NCBI GenBank assembly: GCA_037130755.1
Contig: JBAXSI010000008.1
Location: 1 to 64,000 of the forward strand
Direction of reading: 5' to 3'
From: UBA10649 sp037130755
GTDB taxonomy: Bacteria > Actinomycetota > Actinomycetes > S36-B12
DNA length: 64,000 bases
Below, piece by piece: positions 40,897 through 48,518 of the stretch. The notes beneath the pieces were generated by a model, which saw only the letters and a program-made list of their open reading frames with translations, was not told the origin of the DNA and ran no database searches. Each line of letters begins with the position of its first letter. Within the stretch, counting starts at the first letter, position 1. Position numbers and translations under genes: made by a program.

Positions 40897-41355
40897 TCAG
40901 TCCGAGAAGCTCGGTGCAGTCGGCCACACATCCGCGGTGAACTTCGACCGCGGGGAGTCCGGGCCAACGGCCAGGTTCAGTCGGTTCGGCCCGCCGGATT
41001 CAGCCGGAGTGCCGACCTGGTTGACGGTCCAGTTGTAGGTCTGCAGCCACGGACTGCCGACGAAGGGGCAGGTGCTGCTGTGCGTCGGTGTTGCAGACGC
41101 CGCGACCTTGAGCCAGCGACCGGTCGATGACTGCACGAACAGTGCCAGCGGCACAGAGGTGGCCGAGCACGAAGTGATGGCGTATGGACGCGAAACACGC
41201 AGCACAGCATCGCCGCTGGCGAGTTCGATGACTGTGACGGTTGTCGAATTGGCTGCCGGAGCGGCCAGTCCGACCGGGGCTACGGCGACTGCGAGAGGTG
41301 CTCCAGCGAGAACAGCGGTCGCCAGACTGACTCCGGCCCGTGCTCGTCGCTGCAT
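40897..41355 (-). CDS. Small secreted protein
   Basis: A 152-residue protein with a signal peptide (MQRRARAGVSLATAVLAGAP, cleaved near GLAAPA). The mature part is probably a small beta domain with two Cys (ITSCSATS, SSTCPFVG) that could pair. AAGGG lies upstream of ATG 41355. No family recognised. It is downstream of, but separated by a hairpin from, the VOC/GNAT-RibD operon. Confidence 0.68.
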   Translation of the reverse strand: MQRRARAGVSLATAVLAGAPLAVAVAPVGLAAPAANSTTVTVIELASGDAVLRVSRPYAITSCSATSVPLALFVQSSTGRWLKVAASATPTHSSTCPFVGSPWLQTYNWTVNQVGTPAESGGPNRLNLAVGPDSPRSKFTADVWPTAPSFSD

Positions 41356-41481
41356 CGACCATGCCCTTCGCGGTCCACCCTCGGGCCGGCGTCTTGGCGA
41401 AAGTCGCGTCCAAGTCACCGGTTGTCTACATGCTAGATGTTCACCGTTGCCGGGTGCGACTCCTCGCGACCCCTAACACGC

Positions 41482-41503
41482 GGGGGCTTCGGCAACAGCC
41501 CCC
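41482..41503 (-). terminator. Hairpin after the GNAT-RibD gene
   Basis: GGGGGCT and AGCCCCC pair around an 8-base loop, 64 bp past the stop of the fusion gene and before the small secreted protein gene. No T-tract. Confidence 0.5.
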
Positions 41504-41566
41504 TGATCCTAGGCGATTCGCCGCCGATCATCCCGTGTGTCCCTGGCGACGCGCCGCTGTCGTGAA

Positions 41567-42796
41567 CTAGTGCTCGGCGAGGTATCGGGTGAACAGGAAC
41601 CCGTCGTGCTGGAGCGTCTGCACGAGGGCGTAGCGGACGGGACTCGGGACGGGTGGGCCGACATGGACCTGTCCTCCGGCCGCGAGCAGGGGCGACAGTG
41701 ACAGGTCCACCTCGTCGATCAATCCTGCGGCGGCGACGCCCGCAAGGAGTCGCACGCCGCCTTCGCACACGATGCGCATGAGCCCGCGCTTGTGCAACTC
41801 CTCTACGCATTCGGTCGCCACATCACGCACGCCTGGCAGCACGACGACGTCAGCGGCAGCCTGTGCCGCCTCCAGGTCCGCGTTCTCGTGACCAGCGGTG
41901 GTGAACACGATCGGTCTGCGTGCCGACTCGGCGAAGAGCGGGTCGGACCACGGCAGGTCGAGTGAGCCGCTCAGGACGGCGAGTACAGGAGCCTCGGCTA
42001 GGCCGAGCGAAGCCCGTTCGACCTGTGCATCGTCTCGGGCCTTCATCGGCTTGTAGCGCTCGGCCCGCAGCGTGCCCGCTCCGATGAGTATGGCGTCGCT
42101 GAGTCGGCGGGCCTCGGCCAGCACCCGCTGATCGAAAGGAGAGGAGATGGATCCGCTGCGTCCATCCGCTCCCGCAACTGCACCATCGAGCGTCAGCACC
42201 ATCATCGCTCGAAGCCATGCCCGGTCGGCGGGCCACGGGTAGGCACGGGCAAGGGCGATGGCGTCGAGGTCCGTAGTAGGCAGGCCGATGATGGACGACG
42301 GCGCGCCAGCCGACACGTGCGACCACACCTGGAGATCGTGCTGCCCGTCACGGCGCTGCTGCGCGCCACGCAGCACTCCGTCCAGCGCGAAGCCGGCGCG
42401 CGCCAGAGCACGTTGCTCGGCGATGTTCTCGACGTCGGTGCTCGCCTCGACGCGGATCACGCCGTCAGCGTGCAACTCCTCCGCGAGCAGCCGCTGGGCG
42501 ACGGCACCGATGCCGTGCCCGCGCCAATCGTCGATCAGGCTGATGCCGATGTTGCTGGCACGTGAGCCGGGCGTCGGTCCGTGCCATACCGCATGCGCCG
42601 ACATGTCGCCGACCGCACTGACCTCGCCGTCGTGTGTCACCTCGATCAGCCACCGCTCGATCGGCATGCCTCGCGCCTCGGGGGCGAACTCGCCCCAGTC
42701 GTCATATTCGCTCGGCGACGTCGGCCGGGGATGCTCGTCATCGATGCGTCGAATCGAGACGATGCCGATTCCGAGGCTCTCCGCGTTCGGGGTCAT
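41567..42796 (-). CDS. GNAT acetyltransferase-RibD C-terminal reductase fusion
   Basis: A 409-residue protein in two parts. Residues 1-165 are a GNAT N-acetyltransferase (WRGHGIGAVAQRLLAEELHADG, then NIAEQRALARAGF). Residues ~185-409 are a RibD_C/DHFR-like reductase: RAMMVLTLDGAVAGADGRSGSI, DAILIGAGTLRAERY, VCEGGVRLLA and DEVDLSLSPLL. RibD_C domains reduce pyrimidine or pterin-like substrates with NADPH; a link to riboflavin synthesis is unproven, since no rib genes are near. Start ATG overlaps the VOC gene (ATGA), so the two are one operon. Confidence 0.86.
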   Translation of the reverse strand: MTPNAESLGIGIVSIRRIDDEHPRPTSPSEYDDWGEFAPEARGMPIERWLIEVTHDGEVSAVGDMSAHAVWHGPTPGSRASNIGISLIDDWRGHGIGAVAQRLLAEELHADGVIRVEASTDVENIAEQRALARAGFALDGVLRGAQQRRDGQHDLQVWSHVSAGAPSSIIGLPTTDLDAIALARAYPWPADRAWLRAMMVLTLDGAVAGADGRSGSISSPFDQRVLAEARRLSDAILIGAGTLRAERYKPMKARDDAQVERASLGLAEAPVLAVLSGSLDLPWSDPLFAESARRPIVFTTAGHENADLEAAQAAADVVVLPGVRDVATECVEELHKRGLMRIVCEGGVRLLAGVAAAGLIDEVDLSLSPLLAAGGQVHVGPPVPSPVRYALVQTLQHDGFLFTRYLAEH

Positions 42797-43185
42797 GCAG
42801 ATGCCGGGCAGAAGAACTCGATGGCGATGCCGTCCGGATCACGCGCGGTGACGGCCCATCCGTAGGCGACCTCCTCGAGTGGGCCATGGTCCATGTCGAG
42901 CTCCTCGAGTCGGTCCTTCCACGCTCGCACCTCGTCCGCGCTCGAGCAGCCAAGGCCAAGATGATCCAGTCCGACAGCGGTGCAGTCGAAGGCACCGTCG
43001 CCAGTGGTGTCGTGACGGGTCACGCCGATGACCAGGCCGCTGGGCCATTGCATCCGGAGGCGCTCCCATGAGGGTCCCTGCCGCTCCACCGAGGCAGCAG
43101 GCCCGAGGAGCCGCTGGTACCACTCGGCGCTTCTTGCCACGTCGGTGACGGTCAGGGTGACGTGATGGATCAGGGGTGCAGTCAT
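42793..43185 (-). CDS. VOC superfamily (glyoxalase/bleomycin-resistance fold) protein
   Basis: A 130-residue two-module VOC protein: HHVTLTVTDVARSAEWYQRLLG at the start and DHLGLGCSS...WAVTARDPDGIAIEFFCP at the end, with metal-type His and Glu at the expected ends. It could be a dioxygenase, isomerase or binding protein. First gene of the operon with the GNAT-RibD fusion. CAGGAT lies six bases before the ATG. Confidence 0.84.
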   Translation of the reverse strand: MTAPLIHHVTLTVTDVARSAEWYQRLLGPAASVERQGPSWERLRMQWPSGLVIGVTRHDTTGDGAFDCTAVGLDHLGLGCSSADEVRAWKDRLEELDMDHGPLEEVAYGWAVTARDPDGIAIEFFCPASA

Positions 43186-43191
43186 CGGCCC

Positions 43192-43197
43192 ATCCTG
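43192..43197 (-). promoter_or_regulatory. -10-like box for the VOC operon
   Basis: CAGGAT (minus strand) ends six bases before ATG 43185. Confidence 0.4.
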
Positions 43198-43206
43198 CCT
43201 CCGATT

Positions 43207-43232
43207 GTGGGGACCCGCTGAGGGGACCCCAC
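43207..43232. other. Imperfect hairpin in the VOC/sulfatase gap
   Basis: GTGGGG and CCCCAC pair, then after one mismatch CCC and GGG pair. Possible operator or structural element between divergent genes. Confidence 0.25.
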
Positions 43233-43296
43233 GCCGACCGGGGTGTCCTGCGTCTCATCGGCTCGTGTCGTCACCGGGACATCAGGAGGGCCCACG

Positions 43297-43302
43297 TACG
43301 CT
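43297..43302 (+). promoter_or_regulatory. -10 box, probably leaderless
   Basis: TACGCT ends six bases before GTG 43309, which selects this start among several in-frame GTGs. Confidence 0.45.
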
Positions 43303-43308
43303 GTGGCG

Positions 43309-44874
43309 GTGCCCCGCCCGTCAAGGAGAACCGTGTCTGCGGCGGTGGCGATCCTCACGGTGCTCGCCATCGTTCTCGCCCTGGGCGGCGCCAATGTCCT
43401 GGCACAGCGCACTCGCCGGGTGACATCTCAGCAGACCGTCCTCACGACAGGCGCGTCCGCAACGATCGGCGAAGCGCCCATCACGACGAGCCGGCCGATT
43501 CGCAACGTGGTCCTCGTCCTGGCGGATGACCTCGACTGGAAACTCTGGAACGAGGTGCCTCGCCTGCGGGCGCTGCAGGACCAGGGGATGACGTTCTCCA
43601 ACTTCGTGGTGTCCGACTCGCTGTGCTGTCCGTCCCGGACGACGATCTTCCGCGGGCAGTACGTCCACAACCATCAGGTCGTCTCCAATGACGCGGTGAC
43701 CGGCGGCGGCTGGCCCGCCTTTCGCGACAAGGGCTACCCGACGGACTGCCTGCCGACGTGGCTCCATGCGGCCGGGGTCCACACCGGGCTGATCGGCAAG
43801 TACCTCAACGAGTTCCCGCAGACGCTCGCCGAGGCAACAACCAAGCAGCCGGGCTGGGACGACTTCGTGGTTCCGTACACGAATGCGGCGGCGTATGCCG
43901 GGTACAACTACACGCTGGTCGACAACGGACTCATCCGGCGCTTTGGCGCGGCTCCGAAGGACTTCCTGAACGACGTCCTCAACCGCAAGGCCGTGGAATT
44001 CCTCGCGACGGCGCCGGATCGGTTCTTCCTCGAGTTGTCGTCGCTGACCCCGCACCTGCCATCCCCGGTTGCGGCGCGGCATCTGGGATCGCACACCTTC
44101 GCCCGAGTGCCACGCGACCCGTCCTTCGACGCTGCCGTGACCAATCCACCGTCGTGGCTGGCAACGCTCCAGCCATTCGGGCCCAAGATGGTGCGGAACA
44201 TGGACCGCCTCTGGCAGCAGCGGGCGGAGTCAGCGGAGTCGTTCGCGGACTCCGTACAGGTCGTCATGGACGAGCTGAAGCGCACCGGCCACGACAAGGA
44301 CACGCTGGTCGTCGTGACGTCCGACAACGGCTTCCACGTCGGCAGCTATCGCACCATGCGCGGCAAGCGCACCGCCTTCGACGTCGACACCGTGGTGCCG
44401 ATGGTCGTCATCGGGCCTGGCGTGCCGAGGGGGACGGATGTGTCGGCGATGGTCTCCGAGACCGACCTGGCGCCGACGATCACGACGATGCTCGGCGTCG
44501 ACAGTCCAGCCTGGGTCGACGGCCAGAGCATCGCGGGGTACTTCGACCCGTCAGCGGTGCCTTACGGCGCCGAGCCGAACACGCGAACGGCCGCCCTGAG
44601 CGAGAGCCTGGGCATCGCCGGACCGGGGGACCCGGACTTCGAGATTGCGGCACCCCCCAACTTCACGGCGATGCATACCAAGGAGTGGCTGTACGTCGAG
44701 TCGCTCAACGGCGAGAAGGAGCTCTACAACCGGATCACCGATCCGTTCGAGCTCGACAACGTGATCGACTCGGCGCCGCCGGACATCGTGCTAGCACTGC
44801 AACGGCAGTTCGCGGCCATGAGCGTGTGCGCCGGGGATTCCTGCCGGGTCGCGGACTCGATGACCCTGCCCTGA
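43309..44874 (+). CDS. Exported sulfatase (Cys-type)
   Basis: A 521-residue enzyme. A basic n-region (PRPSRR) and hydrophobic core form a signal peptide or anchor. The catalytic site is C-C-P-S-R (106-110), matching CxPSR, where formylglycine is made from the first Cys; metal ligands are in LADDLDW (~72-78) and TSDNGFHVG. GKYLNEFP and TPHLPSP are typical of arylsulfatase-like enzymes. It needs a formylglycine-generating enzyme, which is not in this window. GTG 43309 is chosen from promoter spacing; GTGs at 43303 and 43333 are alternatives. Confidence 0.87.
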   Translation: MPRPSRRTVSAAVAILTVLAIVLALGGANVLAQRTRRVTSQQTVLTTGASATIGEAPITTSRPIRNVVLVLADDLDWKLWNEVPRLRALQDQGMTFSNFVVSDSLCCPSRTTIFRGQYVHNHQVVSNDAVTGGGWPAFRDKGYPTDCLPTWLHAAGVHTGLIGKYLNEFPQTLAEATTKQPGWDDFVVPYTNAAAYAGYNYTLVDNGLIRRFGAAPKDFLNDVLNRKAVEFLATAPDRFFLELSSLTPHLPSPVAARHLGSHTFARVPRDPSFDAAVTNPPSWLATLQPFGPKMVRNMDRLWQQRAESAESFADSVQVVMDELKRTGHDKDTLVVVTSDNGFHVGSYRTMRGKRTAFDVDTVVPMVVIGPGVPRGTDVSAMVSETDLAPTITTMLGVDSPAWVDGQSIAGYFDPSAVPYGAEPNTRTAALSESLGIAGPGDPDFEIAAPPNFTAMHTKEWLYVESLNGEKELYNRITDPFELDNVIDSAPPDIVLALQRQFAAMSVCAGDSCRVADSMTLP

Positions 44875-44889
44875 GTAGTGTTCTGACGC

Positions 44890-45366
44890 ATGGCGGATGT
44901 GGTGCTGCGGACGGCGGCTGCCGACGACGTGCCGTCGATTGTGGGTATCTTCCAGCGCAGCCGGCGTGCTGCGATGCCGTGGCTCCCGGTCCTGCATTCG
45001 CACGAGGAGGATCTCGCCTTCTTCAGTGCCCAGATCGCCGACCAGGACGCCTGGGTGGTGACCGCTGACGGGCTGGTGCAGGCGTTCGCGATTGCCGGTG
45101 ACGGCTGGCTGAACCACATCTACGTCGAACCGGATCGGCGAGGTTCCGGTCATGGCACTCACCTCGTCGGGGAAGTCAAGCGGCGCTTCCCGGCTGGAGT
45201 CCAGCTTTGGGTCTTCGAGCAGAATGCGGCGGCCAGGAGGTTCTATGCCGGGCAGGGGTTCGTCGAGGTCGAGATGACGGACGGAACCGGCAACGAGGAG
45301 CGGATGCCAGACGTGCGCATGCAGTGGTCGGGGTCAGTCGCCGATCTCCGCGCGCACGGCGTATAG
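44890..45366 (+). CDS. GNAT family N-acetyltransferase
   Basis: A 158-residue acetyltransferase: VLRTAAADDVPSIVGIFQRS at the start, LNHIYVEPDRRGSGHGTHLVGEVKRRF as the acetyl-CoA-binding motif A, and NAAARRFYAGQGFVEV as motif B. The acceptor is unknown. TAGTGT (44876-44881) eight bases before the ATG may be its own -10 although it follows the sulfatase closely. Its 3' end overlaps the convergent kynA by 33 bp. Confidence 0.86.
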   Translation: MADVVLRTAAADDVPSIVGIFQRSRRAAMPWLPVLHSHEEDLAFFSAQIADQDAWVVTADGLVQAFAIAGDGWLNHIYVEPDRRGSGHGTHLVGEVKRRFPAGVQLWVFEQNAAARRFYAGQGFVEVEMTDGTGNEERMPDVRMQWSGSVADLRAHGV

Positions 45367-46188
45367 CTCGGGAAAGAACGTCAGCTCGAGTGCGCGCCGC
45401 AGGAAGGGCACGCCGCTCGAGCCGCCGGTCCCAGACTTGGACCCGATGATCCGCTCGACGGTCTTGAGGTGCCGGAACCGCCAGGTCTGGAAGTTGTCCT
45501 CGACATCGATGAGCGACTCGCAGGCCTCGTACTCCTTCCAGAACTCGTGCGAGTTGTCATAGATCCGCGCGAAGGACGGGACGAGGTCTGCATGCAGGTG
45601 CCACGGAACGGTCACGTCGCGGTCCAGGATCTCTGCGGGCACGGGGTGGCCCAGCCGTTTCAGGAATCGGAGGAACTCGTCGTAGAGCGTCGGCTCGTTC
45701 ATCAGATCCACGAGGGTGCTGTGGATCTCCGGGTCATGATCGAAGACCTGGAGCATGTCGGGGTTCTTGTTGCCGAGGATGAACTCGATCGCCCGATACT
45801 GCCAGGACTGGAAGCCCGATGAGCTCTGCAGGTAGGAGCGGAACTGCGCGTACTCGCTCGGGGTGAGCGTCGTCAGCACGCTCCACTGCTCAATCAGGGT
45901 GTTCTGGATGTGCTTCACGCGGGCCAGGCACTTCAGGGCCGGCTGCAGGTCGTCGTTCTTGAGCAGCGTCCTGGTCGCGCGCAGTTCGTGAAGCATGAGC
46001 TTGAGCCATAGTTCGGACGTCTGGTGCTGGATGATGAAGAGCATCTCGTCGTGCCGGGGAGGGTCGCTGAGCGGCTGCTGGGCGGACAGGATGAGGTCGA
46101 GTCTCAGGTAGTCCCCATAGGACATTGCCTGTCGGAAATCACGGCGAACGGTGGTCTCCAGTGACCTCGTGTTCTCGCCTTCGGTCAT
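45334..46188 (-). CDS. kynA: Tryptophan 2,3-dioxygenase
   Basis: A 284-residue heme enzyme that opens the indole ring of tryptophan to N-formylkynurenine. Diagnostic segments are MSYGDYLRLDLILSAQQPLS, FIIQHQTSELWLKL, SGFQSWQYRAIEFILGNKN and FRHLKTVERIIGSKSGTGGSSG, the last with the proximal heme His and the substrate loop. AGGGAG precedes ATG 46188. No kynurenine formamidase or kynureninase gene is in the window. It follows the DUF1622 gene by 29 bp. Confidence 0.94.
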   Translation of the reverse strand: MTEGENTRSLETTVRRDFRQAMSYGDYLRLDLILSAQQPLSDPPRHDEMLFIIQHQTSELWLKLMLHELRATRTLLKNDDLQPALKCLARVKHIQNTLIEQWSVLTTLTPSEYAQFRSYLQSSSGFQSWQYRAIEFILGNKNPDMLQVFDHDPEIHSTLVDLMNEPTLYDEFLRFLKRLGHPVPAEILDRDVTVPWHLHADLVPSFARIYDNSHEFWKEYEACESLIDVEDNFQTWRFRHLKTVERIIGSKSGTGGSSGVPFLRRALELTFFPELYAVRAEIGD

Positions 46189-46217
46189 GACGGCCTCCCT
46201 CGACGGCGATCGCAAGG

Positions 46218-46622
46218 TTACTGAGTCGAGGCGGCCTGCGCAGCGTTCCTGACGACTGTCGCCCCGCTCACGAGCCCGCGTCGCCACGGGGGCACGCCGT
46301 CGATCTCGATCTCGAGGCTGAAACTGAGGAATGTCCGGATGAGCACGATCAGTCCGAGGACGACGACGTTGTTGAGGGTCGGCGCAACGGCCACTGTCCG
46401 GATCAGGTCGCCGGCAACGAGCACCTCGAGCCCGAGGAGGATCACGCCGCCGAAGGACTGGCGCAGGGTCCGGTAGGTGAGGCCACCGTCGTGTGTCGAG
46501 CGATAGACCCGGATGGCGAGGAAGAACGCGAAGAACAGCCCGATGATCAAGATGAGCGCGGCTGCGATCTCGAAGGCCTGTGCGACGGTCAGCATCCAGT
46601 GCGTGTAGGTGGAGTCGTCCAT
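46218..46622 (-). CDS. DUF1622 membrane protein
   Basis: A 134-residue protein with three hydrophobic helices and the DUF1622 blocks YRTLRQSFGGVILLGLEVLVAGDLIRTVA and VLGLIVLIRTFLSFSLEIEIDG. Function unknown. It starts one base after the PPOX stop, in the run PPOX, DUF1622, kynA. Confidence 0.85.
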   Translation of the reverse strand: MDDSTYTHWMLTVAQAFEIAAALILIIGLFFAFFLAIRVYRSTHDGGLTYRTLRQSFGGVILLGLEVLVAGDLIRTVAVAPTLNNVVVLGLIVLIRTFLSFSLEIEIDGVPPWRRGLVSGATVVRNAAQAASTQ

Positions 46623-46623
46623 C

Positions 46624-47097
46624 TCAGCCCTCGCCTCCTGCGATCCGCGGGCTCATGCGGGTGGAGTAGTCCCACGATGTCACGGTGAGGCCGGCGATGC
46701 GGATCGACACCTCGTCATCGGTCCTGGCGAGGAGCCAGTCCGCGAGGGGGGTGCCGTCCTGGCCGTAGCGTTCGATCAGTGCTGGCAGCACCGAGGCAGC
46801 CGACGCGGTATCGACAGTCGCCGTGCCGAAGCCTCGGACCCCGCGGTAGGGGGGCGCGTCGGCCGACACTTCAAAGGCGCAGCGTGGGTCTCGGCGAAGC
46901 CGCGCTGTGAGCACCGCATCGGCCCGGGTGCAGCACCACAGGGCCTCACCTTCGAAGAGGAACCACAGGGACTGCACGAGCGGATGGCCGGGACCATTGG
47001 TCGCGAGCCGGATCGGGATGGCTGCATCGCCCAGGAAGGCGCCGACGCCATCGGCATCCCATGGACCCGAGCGCACCGTGATCGCCCCGTCGGCCAT
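46624..47097 (-). CDS. PPOX-fold (pyridoxamine 5'-phosphate oxidase-like) protein
   Basis: A 157-residue split-barrel protein: IPIRLATNGPGHPLVQSLWFLFEGEALWCCT, then LRRDPRCAFEVSADAPPYRGVRGFGTATV, as in general-stress PPOX proteins that bind FMN, F420 or heme. ATG 47097 has CACAAT six bases upstream. Probably co-transcribed with DUF1622 and kynA. Confidence 0.8.
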   Translation of the reverse strand: MADGAITVRSGPWDADGVGAFLGDAAIPIRLATNGPGHPLVQSLWFLFEGEALWCCTRADAVLTARLRRDPRCAFEVSADAPPYRGVRGFGTATVDTASAASVLPALIERYGQDGTPLADWLLARTDDEVSIRIAGLTVTSWDYSTRMSPRIAGGEG

Positions 47098-47103
47098 GGG
47101 GCG

Positions 47104-47109
47104 ATTGTG
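47104..47109 (-). promoter_or_regulatory. -10-like box, probably leaderless
   Basis: CACAAT (minus strand) ends six bases before ATG 47097. Confidence 0.45.
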
Positions 47110-47184
47110 CGCCGTCCGGGCGTGCCCGTCCGGCAGGCTCGCCCCGAGAGAGCCGATTTGACGGTTCATGGGCCTCATGCGAAA

Positions 47185-47292
47185 GTGTTGTGAGCAAGGG
47201 GAGTACACCTCAGCCGCCGATCGTCATCACGTTGCCCAGCAACCGGTCGGCGGGCCGGTTCCACCGGTGGCGGAGACCTTGTGCCCTCGGCA
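47185..47292 (+). promoter_or_regulatory. yybP-ykoY manganese riboswitch
   Basis: The leader of the TerC gene has the two conserved ends of this class: AGCAAGGGGAGTA (47193-47205) and GGAGACCTTGTGC (47272-47284), whose AAGG and CCTT close the first stem, with CGTCATCACG (47222-47231) between. The class binds Mn2+ and usually sits before TerC-type or MntP exporters, as here. Confidence 0.82.
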
Positions 47293-47323
47293 GCAAACGC
47301 TGCCCCGGACACCAAGGAGTCTC

Positions 47324-48247
47324 GTGGACGTTTCCCTCTGGGCCTGGATCGCCCTCCTCGTCGGCGTGCTCGCGATGCTCGCAGTGGACCTGCTGCTGCA
47401 TCGTGATGCGCACGTCATCAGCGTGAAGGAGGCCGGGATCTGGTCGGCCATCTGGGTGGCGATCGGTCTCGCGGTAGGTGGAGTGATCTGGTGGCTGGCC
47501 GGATCGGAATTCGGCCTTCAGTACTTCGCCGGCTACGTCATCGAGAAGACCCTCGCCATCGACAACGTCTTCGTGTGGGCCATGATCTTCAGCTTCTTCG
47601 CAGTCCCTCGGCAGTACCAGCATCGGGTGCTGTTCTACGGCGTCGTGGGAGCGCTGGTCTTCCGCGCGGTGTTCATCGGTGCGGGATCGGTGCTGATCGC
47701 CAGTGCCAGCTGGGTGCTCTACCTCTTCGGCGCGTTCCTGGTACTCACCGGAATCCGCATGCTGCGCCGGCGCAACGAGCATCCGGACCCGTCGTCGTCT
47801 CGCACCCTTCGACTGTTCCGTAAATTCGTCCCGACGACCGATGAGTTCGATGGCGCGAAGTTCCTCACCCGGCGCAACGGGGTACTTATCGCGACTCCGC
47901 TGCTTGCCGTTCTCGTGCTCATCGAGGTGACCGACATCATCTTCGCCGTGGACTCGATTCCCGCCGTGTTCGCCGTTACGCAGGAGCCCTTCCTCGTATT
48001 CGCCAGCAATGCGTTGGCGATCCTGGGGCTGCGGGCCATGTACTTCCTGCTGGCCGACCTGATCCATCGATTCGTCTACCTCAAGGCGGGCTTGTCGCTG
48101 GTCCTGGTGTGGGTCGGCATCAAGATGATCGTCGGGCACAGCCTGATCACGATCCCGACGCTGTTGAGCCTCTCGGTCGTGCTCGGGATCATCGCCGTCT
48201 CGATCGTGGCCAGCCTCATGGCGACGAAGGACAGAGTCCATGCATAG
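47324..48247 (+). CDS. TerC family membrane protein (manganese exporter type)
   Basis: A 307-residue protein with about nine helices. EKTLAIDNVFVWAMIFSFF and IEVTDIIFAVDSIPAVFAVT hold the paired acidic residues of TerC proteins, proposed to carry metal, and YVYLKAGL-like RFVYLKAGLSLVLVWVGIKM follows. Relatives behind yybP-ykoY elements export manganese to metallate secreted enzymes. GTG 47324 with AAGGAG (47314-47319) is preferred to upstream starts inside the riboswitch. It overlaps the PGPGW gene. Confidence 0.9.
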   Translation: MDVSLWAWIALLVGVLAMLAVDLLLHRDAHVISVKEAGIWSAIWVAIGLAVGGVIWWLAGSEFGLQYFAGYVIEKTLAIDNVFVWAMIFSFFAVPRQYQHRVLFYGVVGALVFRAVFIGAGSVLIASASWVLYLFGAFLVLTGIRMLRRRNEHPDPSSSRTLRLFRKFVPTTDEFDGAKFLTRRNGVLIATPLLAVLVLIEVTDIIFAVDSIPAVFAVTQEPFLVFASNALAILGLRAMYFLLADLIHRFVYLKAGLSLVLVWVGIKMIVGHSLITIPTLLSLSVVLGIIAVSIVASLMATKDRVHA

Positions 48248-48518
48248 TGACCGCGGCCTGAAGGCCTGGAATGCGCTGCCTCACCCGATCCGCTGGGTGG
48301 TGGTGGCCGGCGTCGGCAGCACGCTCGTCGTGATCGGACTGGCCCTGCTGGTGCTGCCGGGGCCGGGCATCCCGATCCTCATCCTCGGCCTCATCGTGCT
48401 GGCCACGGAGTTCGCCTGGGCGGAGTTGGTGCTCCGGAAGGTGAAGCAGCACAGCACCGACGCGGTGGGCAAGGCCAGAGCCCTTGCCCGTAGGAAGAGT
48501 CGGTCAGCCGACGACTGA
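48240..48518 (+). CDS. PGPGW-type small membrane protein
   Basis: A 92-residue protein with one long hydrophobic region containing LPGPGIPILILGLIVLATEFAWA, close to the PGPGW motif of the TIGR02611 family, unknown in function. It overlaps the terC 3' end by 8 bp and so is probably co-expressed under the Mn riboswitch. It overlaps the convergent gene by 15 bp. Confidence 0.8.
   Translation: MHSDRGLKAWNALPHPIRWVVVAGVGSTLVVIGLALLVLPGPGIPILILGLIVLATEFAWAELVLRKVKQHSTDAVGKARALARRKSRSADD

Noticed and set aside
47210..48241. 343-codon open frame antisense to terC
   Set aside because: Composition rich in His, Arg, Glu and Asp with no motif; terC on the other strand is certain.
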